Below, piece by piece: positions 1 through 6,003 of a DNA stretch of 9,430 bases. How positions within the stretch are numbered: position 1 is the first letter of the stretch; every line of letters starts with the position of its first letter. The notes beneath the pieces were generated by a model. The model had not been told where the DNA came from, did no database searches, and saw only the letters and a list, made by a program, of their open reading frames with translations. A program made the position numbers and the translations under genes. The stretch comes from a candidate division CSSED10-310 bacterium (lineage in GTDB: Bacteria > CSSED10-310 > JAFGDC01), in NCBI GenBank assembly GCA_016932295.1, contig JAFGDC010000154.1, positions 1-9,430 on the forward strand. The letters are read 5' to 3'.

Positions 1-870
1 CCGGAAGCGGCAGCCCCGCCCTTGCAGGCGTTCGTCACTACGCATCATTCGTTCCAGCGCGTGCCCTTCACCCACCAGACGGCGTATTATCGCGGTGAAA
101 ATCAACGGACCGCCGTACTGGTTCTCATTGAACTGGATCCTCGACAGCTCACCGGCAACACCAACGGCGATCGCCTGGAATTCGAGGTGGAACTGTTCGT
201 GGCGGCCGACCAGCGATCCAATCACGAACCACGCACTATCATCGACGAACTGCACAGCTTCTCACTCCTGAGCCGGGAGGTGGAATCGGGTGCCGCAGGG
301 ACCTACATCTACGATCTGGTCATGGCGTTGGAACCGGGCCGGGCCGATCTCAAACTGGTCATTCTGGACCGTGTGTCGCACGCGGTGGGAGGGTCAGGGG
401 TGGAATTGACGGTTCCTTCATTTTCCGACGCCGGACCGGTTACTTCGACGCCGTTACTGATCAAGGGCATCCTGGAACATGTAACGGATACGTGCGGTCC
501 GTTGTGTGCCGGTGGCCGCCGGCTAATCCCCGCGGTGAACGGAAGATTGGGCACAGGGGATCACTACCTGTACATTGTGTTGTACAATCTCGATGCAGCC
601 GCCGGGGAGTCAATGCGGCTGCTTGCACAACTGGATCATGCGAACGGCGTCCAGACCATTGGCTTCACCAGACTGAGCGCGCCGCTGCAGGCGGCCAGGG
701 CGATCATCCTGCCACTCGCGCCCGTACTTCGCGAAACCGCCCCGGGATACGTGACAGTGCGTTTGTTATCCGGTGACCAACCGGCAGCCGCTTCCTCGAC
801 TCTCCGCTTCACCGCACCCACAGGCAATAATTCCGAACCGGGGCGCACGATTGCGTCTATCGATGAATAG
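1..870 (+). CDS. C-terminal part of a VWFA-related-type protein (5' partial)
   Basis: The reading frame is open from base 1 (Pro-Glu-Ala-Ala-Ala-Pro-Pro-Leu) to a TAG at 868-870, so the gene begins upstream; the TTG at 22 is just an internal Leu codon. What remains is 289 residues with no membrane segment. A conserved-looking stretch reads YDLVMALEPGRADLKLVILD, followed by a Gly-Ser turn, ELTVPSF and a serine/threonine-rich strand, then later YLYIVLYNL. This succession (dose of 'PG-x-x-x-L', 'D', 'G', 'VP-F', then a second beta-rich block) is typical of the beta-sandwich tail of VWFA-related proteins common in Acidobacteria and relatives; the VWA domain itself would lie upstream and is not visible. 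That family call is inference. It converges on the next gene with 62 bases between them and no convincing terminator. Confidence 0.55.
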   Translation, partial: PEAAAPPLQAFVTTHHSFQRVPFTHQTAYYRGENQRTAVLVLIELDPRQLTGNTNGDRLEFEVELFVAADQRSNHEPRTIIDELHSFSLLSREVESGAAGTYIYDLVMALEPGRADLKLVILDRVSHAVGGSGVELTVPSFSDAGPVTSTPLLIKGILEHVTDTCGPLCAGGRRLIPAVNGRLGTGDHYLYIVLYNLDAAAGESMRLLAQLDHANGVQTIGFTRLSAPLQAARAIILPLAPVLRETAPGYVTVRLLSGDQPAAASSTLRFTAPTGNNSEPGRTIASIDE

Positions 871-932
871 TCGTCCGACCAGCGCGGACAACGGTCCCCG
901 AGGGGAGAGACAGGAGCGGTGGTGGCGATGGT

Positions 933-1532
933 TTACAAGATCATCGTCCGGACGCCGAGCATGATGGCCCAGTTTTCTCCATCCCATTCACCGGATTTGG
1001 TTTCCTCTAGGATATCATCATACACGGAGAACTCCTCGGTATCCGTCAGGGTTTCATAACGAACCAGCAGATCGATGAAGGTCTGCTGGAACATGTAACG
1101 GATGCCGGCGCCGGCATGGTAGCCGATGCTGGATGTGCTGTCGGCCCCTTCGGTGTTCTCGAATTTCATCTCGAGGCGGTGAAAATTGACACCGGCCTGC
1201 AGGAACGGGTTGAGAGTGGCATCAGGCATGAGAGAAACATTGACCTGCAGAAAGATGGGGAGTTCGTCGTACATTTTCAGGTTACGTTCGGCGGTGAAAT
1301 GAATATCCTTCTGACGAAATTCCACGGCCACCTCGGCATCGAAATATTTCAGGAAGGTGACCGAAAGGCGGGGGATGGTCACCTGCGCAAACTGGTCGTC
1401 GGCCGAGTCGATCCAGTAAAAACCGGCGCTGGCGCCGATGCCGAGCAGCGAACCGGCGGTGGTGATGCCGCCGCCGAGAGTGCAAATGAAACACACGATG
1501 ACTGCAGCGATCAATCTCTGGGTTCTTTGCAT
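933..1532 (-). CDS. exported outer-membrane beta-barrel-like protein
   Basis: The protein has 199 residues. A cleavable signal peptide covers about residues 1-26: a short basic N-terminus, a hydrophobic stretch LIAAVIVCFICTLGGG, and a probable cut after TTA. The remainder alternates short amphipathic strands with turns: GIGASAGFYW, IPRLSVTFLKYFDAEVAVEF, IFLQVNVSLMP, LNPFLQAGVNFH, IGYHAGAGIRYMF, FIDLLVRYE, ending in WAIMLGVRTMIL with a terminal hydrophobic residue. This is the pattern of small eight-strand barrels such as OmpW/OmpX-type or porin-family outer-membrane proteins; the exact family is not recognised. The ATG at 1532 is preferred over an in-frame TTG at 1547 because that TTG falls within the ribosome-site region. 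It has its own promoter and is divergent from the gene at 1820. Ligand and function are unknown. Confidence 0.75.
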   Translation of the reverse strand: MQRTQRLIAAVIVCFICTLGGGITTAGSLLGIGASAGFYWIDSADDQFAQVTIPRLSVTFLKYFDAEVAVEFRQKDIHFTAERNLKMYDELPIFLQVNVSLMPDATLNPFLQAGVNFHRLEMKFENTEGADSTSSIGYHAGAGIRYMFQQTFIDLLVRYETLTDTEEFSVYDDILEETKSGEWDGENWAIMLGVRTMIL

Positions 1533-1537
1533 GATTG

Positions 1538-1545
1538 CCTCCTCC
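1538..1545 (-). promoter_or_regulatory. ribosome binding site fixing the start at 1532
   Basis: On the minus strand GGAGGAGG lies five bases before the ATG at 1532. A longer reading from TTG at 1547 would translate through this Shine-Dalgarno sequence, so the ATG start is chosen. Confidence 0.8.
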
Positions 1546-1582
1546 AAGACCTGGCCACTATGCCTGAGAATGAAACATGCAG

Positions 1583-1611
1583 ATCTTAAAAGCCGGGTAC
1601 TCCACTGTCAA
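1583..1611 (-). promoter_or_regulatory. sigma70-type promoter for the beta-barrel gene
   Basis: On the minus strand a perfect -35 box TTGACA (1611-1606) is followed by a 17-base spacer and TAAGAT (1588-1583) as the -10 box. Transcription would start near 1576 and give a leader of roughly 45 bases before the ATG at 1532. Confidence 0.6.
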
Positions 1612-1645
1612 TAGCTTCGAAGCGGACAGAAAGCCCATTCGCGCC

Positions 1646-1670
1646 GGGGGCGGCGTCGCCGGTTTCCCCC
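1646..1670. repeat. GC-rich inverted repeat between divergent genes
   Basis: GGGGG (1646-1650) and CCCCC (1666-1670) flank the perfect palindrome CGGCGTCGCCG (1651-1661), with a GTTT bulge on the right. It lies between the two divergent promoters. There is no U-tract, so it is not a standard terminator; it could be an operator or chance GC-rich symmetry. Confidence 0.3.
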
Positions 1671-1702
1671 GTGATCCGGTGGAGGCCGATGAACCGACTC
1701 GC

Positions 1703-1731
1703 TTTACAGGAGTTTGAAAAGCAGGTATTAG
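1703..1731 (+). promoter_or_regulatory. sigma70-like promoter for the gene at 1820
   Basis: TTTACA (1703-1708, one mismatch to TTGACA), a 17-base spacer and TATTAG (1726-1731) form a plausible promoter. The predicted start near 1738 gives a leader of about 80 bases. Confidence 0.45.
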
Positions 1732-1819
1732 AGGAACCCGCGACTGGTATGTCCGGAGTCAGAAGATATTCCGTTTGATTCCCGGTTTGCACACCCCTTA
1801 GTTCACCTGGGAGGTTGAG

Positions 1820-3187
1820 ATGAGAAGGATATTCTTGATGGCGATCCTTATTGCGGCGACGGCGCCCGTGGCATTCGGCGCTTCTTTCCTGTTCGATGCC
1901 ACAAGGGCGGAAAGCGCCGGTGATGCGGACTGGGTGATCGATGCGCCGGTGACGAGGAGTGGGTTCAGTCGGCCGGAACGATATCCCGAGCCTGACCAGT
2001 GTCTGATCCAAACCACTACGCCTGAATCATTCTGGGTGGGCGGCTACTCAGCCTGGGGCGTGGAATTGGCGCAGAACGGTCATCATGTTGAAACGCTGCC
2101 GGTTGGATCGCAGATCAGCTTCGGGGAATGCGATAATGAACAGGACCTGTCCCATTACGATGTCTATGTGATTCCGGAACCGCAGACTCGGTTTTTCGAA
2201 GATCAGAAGGAAGCAATCCTGAATTTCGTTTTCAATGGCGGTGGTCTGTTCATCATCGCCAATCATTGCGGCTCAGACCGCAACAACAATGGTTATGATT
2301 CCGCGATGGTGTTCAATGACTTGGGCGCCCGGGAAGAATTCGCGGTGCATTTCGAGGTGGACGAAGGCAGTGGGACCGGGTTGTGCCATTTCACCAATGG
2401 GGGCAACAATAATTTCTTCGATGATCCGGGCGATCCGATCCTGCATGGTCCATTCGGCGACATCAATCCCATCGGATTGCACGCGGCCACAACCATGACC
2501 ATCAGCGCTCAGTTCAATCCCTCGATCAAGCCGTTATGCTGGAAGAACGATGAACCGCAGGGTACGGGCATGGTTACCCTCGCAACCTGCACCTATGGCG
2601 ACGGCCGCGTCGTCCTCCTGGTGGACAGTGCTCCAGGCGACGACGGAACCGGCGATCCGCGGGACGATCTGATCAACGGCTGGGAACAGAACCGCCGTTG
2701 CTTCATGAACGCCAGCCACTGGCTCGCCCAGGTGCCCGGCATGGCGCAGTATACTCCGTGTCCCAACACCACACCGACTCCCACCTGTCCGGAAGGAACC
2801 TTTACACCCACGCCGCCGGCAACCCCGACACCGACTCCGGAATATCAGATCACCGCGGATCTCAACCTGAACACGCTTACATTCTTTGGGGGTGATCCGT
2901 TCCTGCTGACCATCAGCATCATAAATGACGGTCCCGCCTTGCTGGTTGATCAATATATCATCCTGGAAGCCTATGGCCATTACTTCTTCCATCCATCGTG
3001 GAGCGAGATCATCGACTGGACCAACCGTCCCCTGCTCACCGGCACCACCGGACCGGACACCATCCTCGAATTCGTCTGGCCGTTCGGCGCCGGTCCATTG
3101 TCCGCCAGCTTCTGGGCCGCCATCACCGCCACCGATGATGTCTTCACCCTGTATTCCGTGGACAAAGAATCCTTCGCGGCGCTGTAA
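1820..3187 (+). CDS. exported protein with amidotransferase-like fold, TP-linker and shared C-terminal domain
   Basis: The protein has 455 residues. The start is supported by GGGAGG at 1809-1814, five bases before ATG. A signal peptide covers residues 1-20 (RRIFLMAILIAATAPVAFG, cut before ASF). Residues ~60-305 look like a class I glutamine-amidotransferase-like / DUF4350-type alpha/beta domain: YDVYVIPEP strand, FFEDQKEAILNFVFNGGGLF, then IIANHCGSDRNNNG (residues 145-158), GPFG (210-213), YGDGRVVLLVDS (259-270) and GDDGTGDP (273-280). The His149, Asp153, Arg154, Asp269 and Asp274/275 cluster looks like an active or metal-binding site, but no classical amidotransferase Cys elbow is clear. Residues ~314-340 are a Thr/Pro-rich linker. 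Residues 343-455 are a beta-rich domain homologous to the end of the protein encoded at 3528-4868. It probably acts outside the cytoplasm; its substrate is unknown. Confidence 0.8.
   Translation: MRRIFLMAILIAATAPVAFGASFLFDATRAESAGDADWVIDAPVTRSGFSRPERYPEPDQCLIQTTTPESFWVGGYSAWGVELAQNGHHVETLPVGSQISFGECDNEQDLSHYDVYVIPEPQTRFFEDQKEAILNFVFNGGGLFIIANHCGSDRNNNGYDSAMVFNDLGAREEFAVHFEVDEGSGTGLCHFTNGGNNNFFDDPGDPILHGPFGDINPIGLHAATTMTISAQFNPSIKPLCWKNDEPQGTGMVTLATCTYGDGRVVLLVDSAPGDDGTGDPRDDLINGWEQNRRCFMNASHWLAQVPGMAQYTPCPNTTPTPTCPEGTFTPTPPATPTPTPEYQITADLNLNTLTFFGGDPFLLTISIINDGPALLVDQYIILEAYGHYFFHPSWSEIIDWTNRPLLTGTTGPDTILEFVWPFGAGPLSASFWAAITATDDVFTLYSVDKESFAAL
2759..2839 (+). other. Thr/Pro-rich interdomain linker (TPTPT type)
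   Basis: Residues 314-340 of the encoded protein are dominated by Thr and Pro with PTPT repeats, separating the amidotransferase-like domain from the C-terminal domain. A similar linker begins near the end of the papain-like gene at the right edge. Confidence 0.8.
2846..3184 (+). other. shared C-terminal domain, copy 1
   Basis: Residues 343-455 form a ~113-residue beta-rich module. Landmarks are GGDPFLLTISIINDGP, YGHYFFHPSWSEIIDW (385-400), LEFVWPFGAGP and a final hydrophobic strand. The same landmarks in the same order occur at the C-terminus of the protein encoded at 3528-4868. The domain family is not one I can name with certainty. Confidence 0.7.
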
Positions 3188-3527
3188 GCCACCCTTCCCC
3201 ACACATCCGGTTTCGTCATTAGAAGTTGCTGACGTGCTGTCTATGGATTTCAGGCGAGGTGGTCGCAACACACGGAGTGGACATAGTACACCGGAACGAT
3301 CGCACGGGCCGGGTGGACCGAAGGAATATCGAGTTTTCCCTGATCGCGACAGGCGGTGCTGCGGTTCGAATCTCAACGCGGCGGAGTGCTCTTCTTGACG
3401 GCGGGAAGCAGTCATCGCCGATCATGTAGGATGGGCGTGGTCAAGGTGAAAATCGACCCGGAAAAACATGAGGTCAAGAAAAATCCGCGCCAGAGCGCGG
3501 ATTCATTGAATATGGACAGGTGTTGGT
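3188..3527. other. intergenic region between convergent genes
   Basis: This 340-base stretch separates two convergent genes. Apart from the terminator of the minus-strand gene at its right end I see no gene, no clear terminator for the plus-strand gene, and no mobile element. The heptamer GGTCAAG occurs twice in its right half, which may be chance. The short open frames here lack ribosome sites and recognisable protein features. Confidence 0.5.
3475..3503 (-). terminator. strong intrinsic terminator
   Basis: AATCCGCGC (3482-3490) and GCGCGGATT (3495-3503) form a perfect 9-bp stem with a four-base loop. Read on the minus strand the stem is followed by a T-run (TTTTTCTT, including the last stem bases). 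It starts 25 bases after the stop codon of the gene at 3528-4868 and would end the leftward transcript, possibly of all three minus-strand genes from 7110. Confidence 0.88.
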
Positions 3528-4868
3528 CTATTCGAAGCAGAACGTGACCAGGGCGAGGTTGCTGGCCATGTCGAACGTGCCGGTGGTGGTGAGCAGACCG
3601 TAGAACAGGATGTTCTGAGCAGCGCCGGCGCCATCCGGCCAGGTGAAAGCGAGCAGATCCTTGGTGCTGATGCCAGCGGCGACGGTTACGGCCTCATTCT
3701 GCAGGTCTTCGGTCCACAAGGGATAAAAGAAGTACGCGCCGTAGACGTCGAGCACGCAGTAAAAATCACCGGATGCAGTGGCGCCAGGATTGTTGAAGCG
3801 CGCCTTGAGGTCGAAATAGTCGCCGCTCTGGAAGCAGATGGGCTGCTCCTTGGGAAGCGTGAATTCGAGGGCGATCATGCCGGCGCCGGTGACATTGATC
3901 ACTACCGAGTCGTCGTCGGTATCATTCTCATCATCGGTTACCACTAGGGTGGCCGTATAGCTGCCCGCAGTGGTGTAGACATGGGTGGGATTCTGTTCCT
4001 GGCTGGTGCCGCCGTCACCAAAGGTCCAGTCGAAAGAAACGATACTGCCGCCGTCGGGATCCATGCCGACGCCCTCGAAATTGACCGTGAGGGGGGCTGG
4101 ACCGGAGGTGGGTTCAGCATAGGCGGAGGCTTGCGGCGGCTGACCGCTGGCGCCTGAGTTGGTATTGGGATGCCAGCCGGTGTCAGGCTGGCCGTCCATA
4201 TTGTGATCCAAATCGAGGTTATACAGCACGTCGAGAGTGTCGAACTGGCCGTCACCGTTGGGATCGATTGTCTGGTTGGGCATGGCATCGGCGCCGTCGT
4301 AGCCTCGATAACCGGTGAGCGTGCAGACCGCGCCCATGGTGGCACCCGGCGGCATACCGCCGGGGTAGATCACACTCCAGGCGATGGCGCATTCGTACAT
4401 GCCCGCCTGCAGGTTGATCTGTTTCATGATGTTGGGATTGTTGGTCCACTCTTCGTCGCTGTAGTCACCATAGATGCGGAAGATTCCGTTGGTCGCATCG
4501 CCGGAGACATTGACTGAAAAATTACCCTGCCATCCCTGTGTATAAAAGAATTTTTCCCAGGAGACGGTACTCAGGTCATGAGCGCCTTCCCCGTAACCGA
4601 AATCGAAGTACCAGGACAAGCTGTTGGCTTCCTCGATGAGGAAATCCGCGCCGATGTACAAGTAGGTGCTGTCCCACGTTATATACATGTTGTAGAGTTC
4701 GTTGTAATTCCAATAGCAATCGCTCTGGGAATCGGCCCACACCAGTTCGTCGGCGTCGAAGTCACTGGTATTGGCATCCACGGTGATGGCGTGATGCGTG
4801 GTAGCCTGCGCCAGCCAGGGTCCGGCCATGACAAGCAGCGCAGTCACCATAATAGTCAAAAATTTCAT
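3528..4868 (-). CDS. exported DOMON/CBM9-like and PKD protein with shared C-terminal domain
   Basis: The protein has 446 residues. AAGGAGG (4880-4874) lies five bases before the ATG. The signal peptide is residues 1-22 (LTIMVTALLVMAGPWLAQA). Residues ~27-185 are a beta-sandwich resembling DOMON/CBM9-type modules: ITVDANTSDFDADELVWAD, then NELYNMYITWDSTYLYIG and WYFDFG. Residues ~200-230 hold two Asp-rich loops, DPNGDGQFD and DHNMDGQPD, of calcium-binding type. Residues ~244-328 are a PKD domain, with FDWTFGDGG (279-287), HVYTTAGSYTATLVVTD. Residues 331-446 repeat the C-terminal domain of the gene at 1820. The architecture suggests an extracellular carbohydrate- or surface-binding protein with no visible catalytic domain. 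An 88-base gap separates it from the upstream gene; only a weak promoter candidate (4913-4940) is seen there, so co-transcription with the upstream pair is possible. Confidence 0.82.
   Translation of the reverse strand: MKFLTIMVTALLVMAGPWLAQATTHHAITVDANTSDFDADELVWADSQSDCYWNYNELYNMYITWDSTYLYIGADFLIEEANSLSWYFDFGYGEGAHDLSTVSWEKFFYTQGWQGNFSVNVSGDATNGIFRIYGDYSDEEWTNNPNIMKQINLQAGMYECAIAWSVIYPGGMPPGATMGAVCTLTGYRGYDGADAMPNQTIDPNGDGQFDTLDVLYNLDLDHNMDGQPDTGWHPNTNSGASGQPPQASAYAEPTSGPAPLTVNFEGVGMDPDGGSIVSFDWTFGDGGTSQEQNPTHVYTTAGSYTATLVVTDDENDTDDDSVVINVTGAGMIALEFTLPKEQPICFQSGDYFDLKARFNNPGATASGDFYCVLDVYGAYFFYPLWTEDLQNEAVTVAAGISTKDLLAFTWPDGAGAAQNILFYGLLTTTGTFDMASNLALVTFCFE
3531..3878 (-). other. shared C-terminal domain, copy 2
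   Basis: Residues 331-446 of the encoded protein. Landmarks SGDYFDLKARFNNPG, YGAYFFYPLWTEDL (376-389), LLAFTWPDGAGA and a final strand ending FCFE match copy 1 in order and spacing. It follows a PKD domain directly, without a TP-rich linker. Confidence 0.7.
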
Positions 4869-4956
4869 GTATCCCTCCTTGACCAGGTCGGTTTATTCAG
4901 TTCTCATTGTGCATCGTACTGATTTTTCAACGGAGCGCAACTCTCGCGCCACCGGT

Positions 4957-5991
4957 TCACACCCGATAGCCGCGGAGGAATCGCTTGAGATGCTGCGCAT
5001 CGGCTGCCGCACTCATCAAGCGCTCGTTAATCTCCGTGAAGTCATTGTCTTTAAACAGCAACGCGTCCACCAGTTCGCGCGTGGCGGCCTCGCCAATCAG
5101 GCGGAAGTGGTAGGCACTGACGATCTCGCTGGCCAGCTTCGCCCGATGGTCGTTGATCTCGCGCATCCGCCCGGGAACATCTGCTGCACCGTCGAAAAGA
5201 ATGATGTTGAAGTAGCCGTCCACACCCAGGTTGAAACGGACCGCGGCGTTGACCGCCTCGAGGGCGGCGATGGTCGCATCCACTGGATCCAGGTCGCCGC
5301 GTCGCTCAGGAACCGTCTTGGCGTTCAGGTAATCGGTGAAGACGATGGTGGCCAGGTCCCGACCCGAACCATCCGCCAGAAATGCCTCCTGGACCGGCTC
5401 ATAATAAAAATCGATCAGTGAGAAGGCGAATATTCTGAAACCCTCCCGTGGTTCATAACCCGCCGTGATTCCGCCGTTCAGAAAGATGGAGGTCATCTCG
5501 CCCTTGCGATCCTTCCATACCAGGCTGGCCTCGATCTCCGACAGGATGTCGGCGTTCTTGATATCGATCTTCCTGCCGTCCTTCTGGTAATACCCACGGC
5601 AGTAATCGTTGGCGGTGAATCCATACCGTCCGAGCAGGGTCTGATCGATATGGCTGCGCTTCATCCGGGTCTGAACCCGAAAGATCAGATCGGCCACCTC
5701 CGCCATTGTCATGAACTCGTCGGGCGGTCCTCCATGCGCGTTGCAGCGCTGTTCAAACTCCTTGGCGATCTCCTGATGGATCGTGAATTTCAATTCATCA
5801 CCAATACTCGAGGTTCCGGTATTGCCGTATGATGCGATCAATCCGTACCTCGCGGTGATTTCATCGGGGATGATGGGCTTGATTTTATCGGCGGTGTTGA
5901 TCTTAAGCCCCTCGTCGTTCCAGCCCCGCTGTTCATCGCATATCATCAGACCGGAGCGGTCATTGAACTTCACTGCATTGATTGATGTCAT
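4957..5991 (-). CDS. proteasome-beta-like Ntn-hydrolase homologue, putatively active paralog
   Basis: The protein has 344 residues and no signal peptide, so it is cytoplasmic. It begins MTSINAVKFNDRSGLMICDE, which aligns with HslV and mature proteasome beta N-termini: Thr2 after the initiator Met as nucleophile, Asp19 at the Asp17 position, and Lys36 in TADKIKPI at the Lys33 position. Next come GLIASYGNTGTSSIGDEL (helix H1 region, 50-67), IFLNGGITAGY (169-179), a GSG at 208-210 (Ser129 region) and a DPVDATIAALEAVNAAVRF helix followed by the strand FNIILFDG. Usual beta subunits have about 200-240 residues; the excess is an insertion at ~85-165 carrying YGFTANDYCRGYY and an extension after ~270. 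The last catalytic-accessory positions (Asp166, Ser169) are not clearly kept. Its stop-to-start gap from the upstream paralog is 9 bases. Family assignment is inferred from motifs. Confidence 0.6.
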   Translation of the reverse strand: MTSINAVKFNDRSGLMICDEQRGWNDEGLKINTADKIKPIIPDEITARYGLIASYGNTGTSSIGDELKFTIHQEIAKEFEQRCNAHGGPPDEFMTMAEVADLIFRVQTRMKRSHIDQTLLGRYGFTANDYCRGYYQKDGRKIDIKNADILSEIEASLVWKDRKGEMTSIFLNGGITAGYEPREGFRIFAFSLIDFYYEPVQEAFLADGSGRDLATIVFTDYLNAKTVPERRGDLDPVDATIAALEAVNAAVRFNLGVDGYFNIILFDGAADVPGRMREINDHRAKLASEIVSAYHFRLIGEAATRELVDALLFKDNDFTEINERLMSAAADAQHLKRFLRGYRV

Positions 5992-5996
5992 CTCGG

Positions 5997-6003
5997 CCTC
6001 CTA
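5997..6003 (-). promoter_or_regulatory. ribosome binding site overlapping the upstream stop codon
   Basis: On the minus strand the TAG stop of the gene at 6001-7110 reads into TAGGAGG, so stop codon and Shine-Dalgarno sequence share bases. The ATG at 5991 follows five bases after GGAGG. This suggests translational coupling of the two paralogs. Confidence 0.8.

Noticed and set aside
895..906. TCCC/GGGA hairpin between the convergent genes at 870 and 933
   Set aside because: The stem is only four base pairs and has no T-run on either strand, so it is not supported as a terminator.
1586..2011. 141-codon minus-strand open frame covering the divergent intergenic region
   Set aside because: It overlaps the start of the gene at 1820, both promoters and the inverted repeat, and the protein shows no family features.
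3363..3372. GGTTCGAATC, identical to a tRNA T-loop consensus
   Set aside because: The flanking bases do not pair as a T-stem, and no acceptor, D or anticodon arms can be built around it.
2534..3415. 293-codon open frame on the minus strand
   Set aside because: It lies mostly antisense to the clearly coding gene at 1820-3187, has low-complexity composition, no ribosome site and no recognisable domain.
4919..4956. GCGC...GCGC hairpin followed by a T/A-rich stretch after the stop at 4957
   Set aside because: The stem is four base pairs and the A-run on the transcript strand is the wrong base for an intrinsic terminator.
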